64,000 nucleotides of DNA from Pedobacter ginsengisoli (lineage in GTDB: Bacteria > Bacteroidota > Bacteroidia > Sphingobacteriales > Sphingobacteriaceae): contig NZ_JASSYX010000001.1 in assembly GCF_030244015.1 (NCBI RefSeq), forward strand, positions 62,001 through 126,000. Reading direction: 5' to 3'. The translations under genes and the position numbers were made by a program. Under the pieces are notes generated by a model that was given only the letters and a program-made list of their open reading frames with translations, ran no database searches and was not told the DNA's origin. This document shows, in pieces, positions 18,001-26,315 of this stretch (position 1 is its first letter; the number at the start of each line of letters is the position of its first letter).

Positions 18001-18285
18001 ACGCACTGGATCAAGGACGCTTCATTTATACGGGGCAGGAACCTGTTACTTGGCTACACCTTCGGCAATGAGACCGTTCAAAAAATGCGCCTGAATAAAC
18101 TGAGGGTTTACGTTTCTGCACAAAACCTTTTCCTGATCACCAGTAAGGAACTTCAGGGAGATCCTGAAACCACGCCTACCGGCGGATACGCAAATGACGC
18201 CAACAATGTGTTCTCGCAGGGAATGAACTGGCACAGCTATCCAAGGCCAACCATTTTTATGCTGGGCTTGAACATAGGACTATAA
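15076..18285 (+). CDS. SusC-like TonB-dependent outer-membrane transporter (SusC-2)
   Basis: 1069 residues. Signal peptide, then a carboxypeptidase-D-like domain ([20 protein letters not shown]) nearly the same as in SusC-1, then the plug ([81 protein letters not shown]) and the barrel. No STN domain. The last residues (LGLNIGL) resemble the usual SusC end. The stop overlaps an upstream in-frame start of the SusD-2 frame (TAATG at 18283). With SusD-2 it forms the second uptake complex of the mannoside locus. Confidence 0.94.
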   Translation: [1069 protein letters not shown]

Positions 18286-18338
18286 TGTATTTCATTTATT
18301 ATTTAATTATGAGATCACTACTTAAAAAAGATATACTG

Positions 18339-19892
18339 ATGAAAATTAACATCATAAAACAGATTTGCAGCATAACCCTTCTTGGACTATTGCTGCTTGG
18401 ATCAGGCTGTAAAAAGTTCCTGGAAGAGCAAGATCCCTCAAACCTGACGCCAGATAACTTTTATACTTTGCCAGACCATGCTGAAGCAGGCATTGCTGCT
18501 GTATATGCCGGGACCAGGTTTGTCGGCGACGGAGCAGGCATCTTTTCTTCCAACTGGCAGCTGCTGGAGGCCGTGACGGGGACTTCTACTACCGAGACTG
18601 CCCAAAACTCTGACCTCAATAACCTTTACGGATTAATACATGATGCCAACACCGGCCATATGATCAACTGGTGGAATGGGGTGTACAGGGTTATCGCACA
18701 GGCCAATTTAGTGCTGGACAGGGTACCTGCCATTTCCATGGATGAAGCCCAAAAGAAACGTATCCTCGGTGAAGCAAGGTTTTTGCGGGCATGGGCCTAC
18801 TTTTACGCAGTGAGGTTATGGGGTGACGTGCCTCTGATCACCAAATCCCAAACCCTGGAATCTGAAGACTTCTATCCAAAGCGTGCTTCCTCAGAAAGTG
18901 TCTATGCGCTTATCGTTGAAGACCTGATCGCTGCTGAGAGTTCGGGTTTAAACTGGATGAATAAAAACGGCCGGGTATCGCTCGCAGCTGTAAAGTCAGA
19001 ACTGGCGCTCGTTTACCTAACCATGGCCGGTTTTCCTATGAGCAAAGGAGCTACACATTACAAACTTGCCGCCGATAAAGCCAACGAGGTAATCACCTAT
19101 GCCAAAGCTAATCCGGCTTCTATAGATCTTTTTGCTACCTATGCAGAAGTCCACAGAGAAACATTGAAAAATGAAAAGGAACATCTTTTCATGATCCAGT
19201 ACAATTCAGTGGTTGCGGGCAACCCAATGGACAACATGTACCCCAACTTTAAACCCGTAACTTTCAACGGTGCATCAGGTACAGGAAGTACGGTTCCGAC
19301 CCGGCAGTTTTATAACTCCTACGAAGCTGGAGATGAACGTACCAAGGACAGGGAAGGGTATTTCTACACCAGCTACTTCACCAATGGTAACGGGGCGCTG
19401 TTCCAATTGGGTGCACCTTATATTTTCAAGCACTTCAATACCATCGCCAATGGTTCATCTGGTGTAGCCGGTACCCGCAACAACAATTTGAATGTACCGA
19501 TAATCCGCTACGCGGAAGTTTTGCTGGTCTACGCTGAAGCTCAAAACGAACTGGGCGCCCCTACGCTGGATGCCTACAATGCATTCAAACGTATCAGAGA
19601 CCGTGCTAAACTCGTCACACCGGCATTTGGTACGTATAATCAGACGACATTCCGTGAAGCAGTGTGGAGAGAGCGCTGGCACGAGCTGTGCTATGAGCAG
19701 ATCACCTGGTTTGACATGGTGCGTTTAAGAAAGGTATTCAATGAAACTACCAAAGGCTTTGATAATTTCGTAGGGCACGTCAACCTGAGCTCCAACCAGA
19801 CTCTGCAGACTAAACACCTGCTGTTCCCATTACCAAGACCTGAGATGCAGAACAATCCTAATCTTACTCCTCAGAACCCGGGATATCAATAG
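18339..19892 (+). CDS. SusD/RagB-like glycan-binding outer-membrane lipoprotein (SusD-2)
   Basis: 517 residues from ATG 18339: MKINIIKQICSITLLGLL then the lipobox LGSGC and KKFLEEQDPSN. SusD features: DNFYTLPDHAEAGIAAVYAG, the LGEARFLRAWAYFYAVRLWGDVPLIT helix pair, and the end VWRERWHELCYEQITWFDMVRLRKVF with FPLPRPEMQNNPNLTPQNPGYQ. The frame is open back to an ATG at 18285 that overlaps the SusC-2 stop; that would place 18 extra residues before the signal, so coupling by re-initiation at 18339 is more likely. A terminator follows. Confidence 0.91.
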   Translation: MKINIIKQICSITLLGLLLLGSGCKKFLEEQDPSNLTPDNFYTLPDHAEAGIAAVYAGTRFVGDGAGIFSSNWQLLEAVTGTSTTETAQNSDLNNLYGLIHDANTGHMINWWNGVYRVIAQANLVLDRVPAISMDEAQKKRILGEARFLRAWAYFYAVRLWGDVPLITKSQTLESEDFYPKRASSESVYALIVEDLIAAESSGLNWMNKNGRVSLAAVKSELALVYLTMAGFPMSKGATHYKLAADKANEVITYAKANPASIDLFATYAEVHRETLKNEKEHLFMIQYNSVVAGNPMDNMYPNFKPVTFNGASGTGSTVPTRQFYNSYEAGDERTKDREGYFYTSYFTNGNGALFQLGAPYIFKHFNTIANGSSGVAGTRNNNLNVPIIRYAEVLLVYAEAQNELGAPTLDAYNAFKRIRDRAKLVTPAFGTYNQTTFREAVWRERWHELCYEQITWFDMVRLRKVFNETTKGFDNFVGHVNLSSNQTLQTKHLLFPLPRPEMQNNPNLTPQNPGYQ

Positions 19893-19926
19893 ATTTTGAA
19901 CATTTAAATATTCACACTCTGTACAG

Positions 19927-19960
19927 AAAAGGTGATTGCATGAAGCAATCACCTTTTCTT
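19927..19960 (+). terminator. Intrinsic terminator after SusD-2
   Basis: AAAAGGTGATTGC (19927-19939) and GCAATCACCTTTT (19945-19957) form a perfect 13-bp stem with a 5-nt loop and a T-rich tail. It separates SusC-2/SusD-2 from GH92. Confidence 0.9.
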
Positions 19961-20000
19961 TTGAAAAGCCATTTTTATTTTTCTTTATGATTTTATTTCT

Positions 20001-20024
20001 TATTATTGAATACTAAAACGATTT
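20001..20024 (+). promoter_or_regulatory. Shared TATTATTG/TAAAACG motif upstream of GH92
   Basis: TATTATTG (20001-20008), six bases, then AAAACGATTT (20015-20024). It matches the element before SusC-2 over most of 24 bases and lies 52-75 bp before the GH92 start. It is the likely promoter/operator of the GH92-GH125 unit. No TTG lies at the expected -33 distance. Confidence 0.5.
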
Positions 20025-20075
20025 AAAACAACCAAATATCCCCCTTATGTAGGTGTAAGGGAACACACACAACAC

Positions 20076-22337
20076 ATGAAACCAAAAATCACATTTTTCA
20101 CACTTTTACTGCTTGGGCAAGCTGCTCTCGCACAACAAAAGGACCTGGTCAGCTATGTAAACACGCTGCAGGGTACCAATTCCAAACATGAACTCACCAG
20201 GGGGAATACATACCCAACCACTGCGCTTCCCTTTGGTATGCACACCTGGACACCCCAAACCGGCAAAAACGGTGACGGTTGGAAATACCAGTATTTCCTG
20301 GACAAGATCAGGGGATTTCAGCAGGCCCACCAATGCAGCTCCTGGACCCGTGACTATGCGGTATTCTCACTAATGCCCATGTCTGAACTGGTTGTTGATG
20401 AAAATAAGCGCGAAGCTAAATTCAGCCACAGCAATGAGGTTGCAAAGCCAAATTATTACAAAGTCGAATTCGACAACAAGATCGTTACAGAGATTTCCCC
20501 CTCAGAACGCGGTGCCCATTTGAGGTTCAGTTATCCGGCAGGAGGAAAAAGCTATTTGGTGCTGGACGGCTACAACCGCATGAGCGGAGTCACAATTCAT
20601 CCAAAGGAAAACAAGATCACCGGATACGTAAGCAATGGCCAGGGCTTTAAACGTGGCTGGAAAAGCTATTTTGTGCTGCAATTTGACCAGCCCATTGTCG
20701 CTTACGGCACCTGGGAAAATAAACAAAATACCATCAAAACGGACTCTACAACAGCAGAGGGACTGGGCAAAGGTGCTTATCTGGAGTTCAAGGCAGGCTC
20801 TAAAGTCCAGGTCAAAACGGCCTCCTCCTACATCAGTCCGGAACAAGCAGAACTGAACCTGAAAAGGGAGCTTGGCGCAGACAAAAACCTCGAAGTAACC
20901 AAAGCCAAAGCCGCTGCGGTATGGAACAAAGCATTGGGCAAGATAGTTGTAGAAGGCGGATCAGAAGCTGATAAGGCGACTTTTTATTCTTGTTTCTTCA
21001 GAGCCAGCCTGTTCTCGCGTAAATTCTACGAGATCGGCGCAGACGGAAAACCTTATTATTTCAGTCCTTATGATGGCAAAGTACATCCCGGACATATGTT
21101 TACCGATACCGGTTTCTGGGATACTTTCAGGGCGCAGTTTCCGCTTAACTCACTGGTACAAACTGAAATGCACGGACAATACATGCAAGCGCTGATCGAT
21201 GCCTACAAACAGTGCGGCTGGCTGCCTTCCTGGTCCTTCCCGAGCGAAGGCGGCAGTATGATCGGCAACCATGCCATTTCCCTGCTTGCCGATGCATGGG
21301 CAAAAGGCATCCGTACATTTGACCCTAAAGAAGCTTTGGATGCCTATTACCATGAGGCCATGAACAAAGGTCCGTGGGGCCCTGCCAACGGCAGGGACGG
21401 TGTAAAGGAATACAATGAACTTGGCTACGTGCCTTATCCTAAATACAGAGAATCAACAGCAAAAACACTGGAGTACGCCTACGATGATTTTTGTGGTTAT
21501 CAACTGGCAAAAATGACCGGCAACCAGCATTACATAGATGTCTTTCAAAAACCGATGTACAACTACCGCAATGTATATGACGCCTCTACAAGATTTATGC
21601 GGGGTAAAGGCATCGACGGGCAATGGACCGCAAACTTTGACCCGATAGAATGGGGCGGACCCTTTACCGAAGGCAATGCATGGCATTACCAGTGGTCAGT
21701 TTTCCAGGATACCAAAGGCCTGATCAAACTAATGGGCGGAGATCAAAACTTTACGGCCAAGCTGGATTCTGTATTTTCAGTGCCCAACAAAGTTAAAGTG
21801 GGCACCTATGGCGGTATGATCCACGAAATGACCGAAATGGTGATGGCCAATATGGGTCAGTATGCACACGGCAACCAGCCGATCCAGCACATGGTTTACC
21901 TGTACAATTATGCCGGTCAGCCCTGGAAATCACAGTTTCATGCAAGAAATGTCATGAGTAAACTGTACGATGCTACTGAAAACGGTTATCCCGGCGATGA
22001 AGACCAGGGACAGACCTCTTCATGGTATGTACTTAGTGCCATGGGGATCTATAGTGTAACTCCGGGTACAGGTGAATATGTATTGGGGAGTCCGATGTTT
22101 AAAAAGGTCACGATTAACCTGGAAAACGGTAAGAAATTTATTATTGAAGCACCAGATAATAGCAAGGAAAACGTTTATATTAGTAAAGCAACCTTTAATG
22201 GTAAGCCGTACGGGAAAAATTTTATCACACACGCCGACATCAACAAAGGCGGTGTACTTAAACTGGAAATGAGCAATAAACCAAATATGCAGAGAGGCCT
22301 GGCTGAAGACGATAAGCCATTCTCTTTATCAAAATAG
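20076..22337 (+). CDS. GH92 family alpha-mannosidase, secreted
   Basis: 753 residues, normal for GH92. Signal peptide MKPKITFFTLLLLGQAALAQ sends it to the periplasm or surface. GH92 enzymes are calcium-dependent inverting exo-alpha-mannosidases. Visible family features: the N-terminal VNTLQGTNSKHELTRGNTYPT, the (alpha/alpha)6 segment with TDTGFWDTFRAQFPL, the catalytic-acid region FTEGNAWHYQW (E532), HEMTEM (E584, E587), and the base region GYPGDEDQGQTSSWYVLSAMG (D641, D643). It is 4 bp before the GH125 gene; the two together suggest stepwise trimming of mannose linkages. Linkage specificity (1,2/1,3/1,4/1,6) cannot be read from the sequence. Confidence 0.93.
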   Translation: MKPKITFFTLLLLGQAALAQQKDLVSYVNTLQGTNSKHELTRGNTYPTTALPFGMHTWTPQTGKNGDGWKYQYFLDKIRGFQQAHQCSSWTRDYAVFSLMPMSELVVDENKREAKFSHSNEVAKPNYYKVEFDNKIVTEISPSERGAHLRFSYPAGGKSYLVLDGYNRMSGVTIHPKENKITGYVSNGQGFKRGWKSYFVLQFDQPIVAYGTWENKQNTIKTDSTTAEGLGKGAYLEFKAGSKVQVKTASSYISPEQAELNLKRELGADKNLEVTKAKAAAVWNKALGKIVVEGGSEADKATFYSCFFRASLFSRKFYEIGADGKPYYFSPYDGKVHPGHMFTDTGFWDTFRAQFPLNSLVQTEMHGQYMQALIDAYKQCGWLPSWSFPSEGGSMIGNHAISLLADAWAKGIRTFDPKEALDAYYHEAMNKGPWGPANGRDGVKEYNELGYVPYPKYRESTAKTLEYAYDDFCGYQLAKMTGNQHYIDVFQKPMYNYRNVYDASTRFMRGKGIDGQWTANFDPIEWGGPFTEGNAWHYQWSVFQDTKGLIKLMGGDQNFTAKLDSVFSVPNKVKVGTYGGMIHEMTEMVMANMGQYAHGNQPIQHMVYLYNYAGQPWKSQFHARNVMSKLYDATENGYPGDEDQGQTSSWYVLSAMGIYSVTPGTGEYVLGSPMFKKVTINLENGKKFIIEAPDNSKENVYISKATFNGKPYGKNFITHADINKGGVLKLEMSNKPNMQRGLAEDDKPFSLSK

Positions 22338-22341
22338 AACC

Positions 22342-23760
22342 ATGAAAAGAAGAATTTTTTTACAGAACACCGGTCTTTTAGCCGCCGGATTAATGGCAGA
22401 CAAAGTTTCATTTGCAGCAGCTGCGCCTGATTTTCCTGTAGTACGGGTCGCCGCCTCAAAAAGACATTTTTCGAGCAAAGCTGTTGAAAGCGCTATTGCC
22501 GAGTTTCACAAAAATGTGAAGAATAAGGAACTGGCCTGGTTATTTGAAAACTGTTTTCCAAACACGCTGGACACGACAGTGACCCACACACAGGTCAACG
22601 GCAAACCAGATACTTACGTGATCACCGGAGATATAGATGCCATGTGGCTGCGTGACAGTACTGCACAGGTTACCCCATACCTCCCTCTGGTAAAAGGCGA
22701 TAAAAAACTTCAGGAGCTGATTGCCGGCGTGGTCAACCATCAGGTGAAAAGCATCATTAAAGATCCTTATGCCAATGCGTTTTATGGTGACCCGGACAAG
22801 GTTGGAGAGTGGAAAACCGATAAAACGGATATGAAGCCGGGTGTGCATGAACGCAAATGGGAGATTGATTCTTTATGTTATCCGATCCGTCTGAGCCACC
22901 ATTACTGGAAACTGACCGGCGATACTTCTCCGTTTGATGCAACCTGGAGAGAAGCGATCGCAGTGATCTTAAAAACTTTCAAAGAGCAGCAAAGAAAGGA
23001 CGGTCAGGGCCCTTACCACTTCCAGCGTGAAACCATGTTTGCTACCGATACCACTCCACTGAGCGGATACGGCTACCCGGTAAAACCGGTAGGACTGATC
23101 TGCTCTGCCTTTAGACCGAGTGATGATGCAACCATTTATAACTTCCTGATCCCATCTAATTTCTTTGCTGTAGTGAGTTTAAGACAGGCTGCAGAGATCC
23201 TGACTGCTGTCCATAAGGATGCCGCGCTGGCAGCGGAATGTAAAGCACTGGCCACTGAAGTAGAGACTGCCCTGCAGAAGCACGCCATTGTCAGCCATCC
23301 TGCCTTTGGCAAAGTCTACGCATTTGAAGTCAATGGTTACGGCAGTTTCAACATCATGGACGATGCCAATGTACCAAGTTTACTTGCTTTGCCGTACCTG
23401 GGTGCAGTGAAACACAATGATCCGGTTTATATCAATACCCGAAAGCTGATCCTGTCACAGGAAAACCCATTCTATTTCGTAGGAAAAGCAGCCAAAGGCA
23501 TAGGCAGCCCGCATACCGGCATCAACAAGATCTGGCCTATTGCCGTGACCATGCAGGGACTGACCAGCAGCAGCGATGCGGAAATCAAATCTTGTTTGCA
23601 GATCTTGCAGACCTGCCATGCGGGAACGGGTTTTATGCACGAATCCTTCAATATGGATAACCCTAAAGATTTCACCAGATCATGGTTTGCCTGGGCAAAT
23701 ACCATTTTCGGAGAGTTCTTATGGAAGGTCTACAAAGAAAGACCACACTTGCTGGTTTAA
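22342..23760 (+). CDS. GH125 family exo-alpha-1,6-mannosidase, probable Tat substrate
   Basis: 472 residues. The N-terminus MKRRIFLQNTGLLAAGLMA has a twin-arginine pattern (RRIFLQ) and a hydrophobic core, so export by Tat is likely. The body is GH125 (formerly DUF1237): AWLFENCFPNTLDTTV, GDIDAMWLRDSTAQV, PYANAFYGDP, HERKWEIDSLCYPIRLSHHYWK, and GTGFMHESFNMDNPKDFTRSWFAWANT, in which E434 is at the position of the proposed base. Members are metal-independent exo-alpha-1,6-mannosidases. It is co-transcribed with GH92 (4-bp gap) and followed by a strong terminator. Confidence 0.93.
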   Translation: MKRRIFLQNTGLLAAGLMADKVSFAAAAPDFPVVRVAASKRHFSSKAVESAIAEFHKNVKNKELAWLFENCFPNTLDTTVTHTQVNGKPDTYVITGDIDAMWLRDSTAQVTPYLPLVKGDKKLQELIAGVVNHQVKSIIKDPYANAFYGDPDKVGEWKTDKTDMKPGVHERKWEIDSLCYPIRLSHHYWKLTGDTSPFDATWREAIAVILKTFKEQQRKDGQGPYHFQRETMFATDTTPLSGYGYPVKPVGLICSAFRPSDDATIYNFLIPSNFFAVVSLRQAAEILTAVHKDAALAAECKALATEVETALQKHAIVSHPAFGKVYAFEVNGYGSFNIMDDANVPSLLALPYLGAVKHNDPVYINTRKLILSQENPFYFVGKAAKGIGSPHTGINKIWPIAVTMQGLTSSSDAEIKSCLQILQTCHAGTGFMHESFNMDNPKDFTRSWFAWANTIFGEFLWKVYKERPHLLV

Positions 23761-23781
23761 CATCAAAGAAAGCTGTTTTAA

Positions 23782-23826
23782 AAAAGGGCATTCAAATTCG
23801 CCAAAGGCGGTTTTGAATGCCCTTTT
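23782..23826 (+). terminator. Intrinsic terminator after GH125
   Basis: A 15-bp perfect stem (AAAAGGGCATTCAAA at 23782-23796, complement at 23812-23826) with an inner CGCC/GGCG helix, starting 21 bp after the GH125 stop and ending in T residues. Confidence 0.88.
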
Positions 23827-23885
23827 CATTAACAAGAAAATAAGTTTAAACACACAAATAAACGTAACACGCAATAATACCCCCT

Positions 23886-23915
23886 AAGAGCTGCCCATAA
23901 AGGCAGCTCTTTTCT
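23886..23915 (+). terminator. Second terminator-like hairpin, in the leader of the CE15-like gene
   Basis: AAGAGCTGCC (23886-23895), loop CATAAA, GGCAGCTCTT (23902-23911) and a T-rich tail. It stands 60 bp after the first terminator with no gene between, and 30 bp before the next start codon. It is either a back-up terminator, an attenuator for the esterase, or the end of a very short transcript. Confidence 0.7.
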
Positions 23916-23945
23916 TATATTTATGGTAATCAAATAAATAACCCT

Positions 23946-25124
23946 ATGAGAATACATTCCGCGGTACTGATTATAGGGCTGTGCCTTGGAAAAGCATATG
24001 CCCAAAACTATGCCGAGTCAAAAGTTTCTGCGTATGCCCTGCCCGAAGTATTGAAGGCTGCCAATGGAAAAATAATCCGCAATAAAGCATCATGGGAAAA
24101 GACCAGAAGACCCGAAATATTGAGGCTGTTTGAAAACAACGTCTACGGGGAAATGCCTAAGGACTACGAAGACATAAAATTTGTTGTGACAAACGACGAA
24201 CCTATGGCCATGGAAGGTAAAGCGCATTTGAAGGAGGTGGCAATTACAGTAAGCAGACTTGGCAAAACCGTCGCCATTCACCTGACGCTGTTTATTCCTA
24301 ATAACCGTAAAGGACCGTCACCTGCATTTTTACTGATCAATAACCGGCCACCCGGCAATACACAAGCCTCAAGAGAAACTAAAAGTGAATTCTGGCCCGC
24401 CGAAATGCTGATCAGCAGCGGCTACGCCATCGCAGCTTTCCATGTTGCCGACGCTGCGCCTGACAAAAAGGAAGAATATATGAACAGGGCTTTGCAGCTA
24501 TACCCTGAGCAGCTGACCAAAGACAATGGCATGAAGGCTGTGGGTACCTGGGCATGGGCGGCGAGCAGAGTAATGGACTATTTTAAAACAGACAAGGACA
24601 TAGATTTCAAAAAGGTAGCGGTAGTTGGTCATTCCAGAGGCGGCAAGGCTGCCTTATGGGCCGGTGCCCAGGACCAGCGCTTTGCCATGGTCATTGCCAA
24701 CTGCTCAGGCAATACCGGGGCAGCACTCTCCAGAAGGAAATTCGGAGAAACGGTAAAAGTAATCAATACCAATTTCCCGCACTGGTTTGCCACCAGCTAT
24801 AAACAATATAACGACAATGAAAATACCCTGCCAGTCGATCAGCATATGCTGATCTCCCTGATCGCACCAAGACCGGTCTACACCACCAACGCCACAAAAG
24901 ACCTTTGGGCAGACCCCAAAGGCTCTTATCTTTCCCTTATCAATGCAGAACCTGTTTATGCGCTTTACGGTAAGCATTCTGCGCTTACTGCCGAACCACC
25001 CGCCATAAATGACGCCATTATCAATTCTGCGATCGGGTATCATAACCGTGAGGGAATTCATGACATGACAGCTTTCGACTGGGCAAATTTCATCCGCTTC
25101 GCTAATTTTCATAAGCACGAATAA
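23946..25124 (+). CDS. CE15-like glucuronoyl esterase (alpha/beta hydrolase), secreted
   Basis: 392 residues with signal peptide (ending KAYAQ). The body resembles CE15 4-O-methyl-glucuronoyl methylesterases: RRPEILRLFENNVYGEMP, FLLINNRPPGN, the nucleophile motif VGHSRGGKAALWAG (Ser230), NCSGNTGAALSRRKFGETV, FPHWFATSYKQYN, LISLIAPRPVY, and a catalytic His372 in EGIHDMTAFDW. CE15 enzymes cleave esters of glucuronic acid, classically lignin-carbohydrate links. That activity would fit the glucuronate genes of the second locus better than the mannosidases next to it. The stop is 3 bp from the converging stop of the next gene. The family call is good; the substrate is open. Confidence 0.82.
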   Translation: MRIHSAVLIIGLCLGKAYAQNYAESKVSAYALPEVLKAANGKIIRNKASWEKTRRPEILRLFENNVYGEMPKDYEDIKFVVTNDEPMAMEGKAHLKEVAITVSRLGKTVAIHLTLFIPNNRKGPSPAFLLINNRPPGNTQASRETKSEFWPAEMLISSGYAIAAFHVADAAPDKKEEYMNRALQLYPEQLTKDNGMKAVGTWAWAASRVMDYFKTDKDIDFKKVAVVGHSRGGKAALWAGAQDQRFAMVIANCSGNTGAALSRRKFGETVKVINTNFPHWFATSYKQYNDNENTLPVDQHMLISLIAPRPVYTTNATKDLWADPKGSYLSLINAEPVYALYGKHSALTAEPPAINDAIINSAIGYHNREGIHDMTAFDWANFIRFANFHKHE

Positions 25125-25127
25125 ACG

Positions 25128-26231
25128 CTAGAGCTGCCTGGCGATATCTCCAAAGAAAGTCCATTTGTTGTACACGCCATAGCCTTTGCTCAGTTTGACC
25201 ATGACCAGGTTTTTTGCCGGATTCACATAAATGAACTGGTTGATGATCCCTTCGGCAAAAAATTCTTTGGTTTTGGAAGAAAGCCACCACTGGTATTTAT
25301 AATATTGACTGCCGCCATCTGTGGTATCGGCAGTAACCGACTGCCTGGCCCATTGTTCTGGAACAATCTGTTTGTTTTTGAATTTTCCTTTATGCAAATA
25401 AAGATTGCCAAACTTTGCAAAATCACGTGCTGTCGCATTCAGACAGCAGAACATTTTTTCGATGCCCTTGTTTTTCCGGTCTGTGTTCCATTGGGCTGCG
25501 CTTTCCATGCCCAGCGGATTCCATATTTTCTCCTGCAGGTATTCCGTAATTGTTTTGTTCTTTAAGGCCCTTTGCAAAATGAGCCCAAGCAATTGTGTAT
25601 TGCCGCTGGCATATTCAAATTTTGCTCCTGGTGTTCTGGCCAGCTTGAGGTTTAGTGCCCGTTTAGTCAGGTTGCTGCCATAGTAAAATTTTGCATCCTC
25701 ATGAAAGGGACTTCCTTTGTCTTCCCTGAAGCGGATCCCGGAAGTCATCTGCAGCAAGTGCTTAATGGTTACCTTGTCAAAACCGTTTTTCCTCATCTCG
25801 GGGAGATAATTGGTAACCGGATCCTCTACAGATCCGATCAGCTGGTCATTAATGGCCAGCCCGATCAGGGCTGAAGTAAAGACTTTTGAAATGGAGAAGG
25901 ACAGCACTGCTGAATCTTTGGTCAAACCATCAAAATATTTCTCATAGATCAGCGAGTCATTTCTGATGATCACAAACGCTACGGTGTTGTTTCGTTGCAG
26001 AAAATCCTCAAAAGACAACGTGTTGGGCACAGAAAATTTCCTTGGGTCAATGACCGCCGGGCCGGGCCTTTCTGGAAAATAATACGGCTCTTTAGATGCA
26101 CTGAGCAGCCGTGCAGGAAATTTTTCGCCGTCTTCTATCCCCGGCGACCAATACTTGAGCGTTTTGATGAGTGTGCAGGAAGACAGGAACAGGAGCAGAA
26201 AAAGGGAGCAGTTAATATAAATTCTATTCAT
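25128..26231 (-). CDS. Beta-lactamase-fold serine hydrolase, lipoprotein
   Basis: 367 residues. Lipobox LFLSSC (Cys19) marks a lipoprotein. Class C beta-lactamase/D-Ala-D-Ala-carboxypeptidase fold: nucleophile motif SISK (S113, K116), then LLQMTSGI, the second motif YASGN, WNPLGM, CLNATARDFAKFGNLYLHKGKFKNKQIV and the C-terminal substrate strand. The family includes esterases, peptidases and lactamases; this one is probably a peptidase or esterase rather than a resistance gene. It converges with the CE15-like gene. A second, divergent family member of the same length follows upstream. Confidence 0.88.
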   Translation of the reverse strand: MNRIYINCSLFLLLFLSSCTLIKTLKYWSPGIEDGEKFPARLLSASKEPYYFPERPGPAVIDPRKFSVPNTLSFEDFLQRNNTVAFVIIRNDSLIYEKYFDGLTKDSAVLSFSISKVFTSALIGLAINDQLIGSVEDPVTNYLPEMRKNGFDKVTIKHLLQMTSGIRFREDKGSPFHEDAKFYYGSNLTKRALNLKLARTPGAKFEYASGNTQLLGLILQRALKNKTITEYLQEKIWNPLGMESAAQWNTDRKNKGIEKMFCCLNATARDFAKFGNLYLHKGKFKNKQIVPEQWARQSVTADTTDGGSQYYKYQWWLSSKTKEFFAEGIINQFIYVNPAKNLVMVKLSKGYGVYNKWTFFGDIARQL

Positions 26232-26315
26232 TGGTCAGGGGTTGAGTGGCATTGGAATTTAATTCGATGGATTTGGTTCATCCGAAGGCTCATAAAACCT
26301 AAGGACCTGATAATT

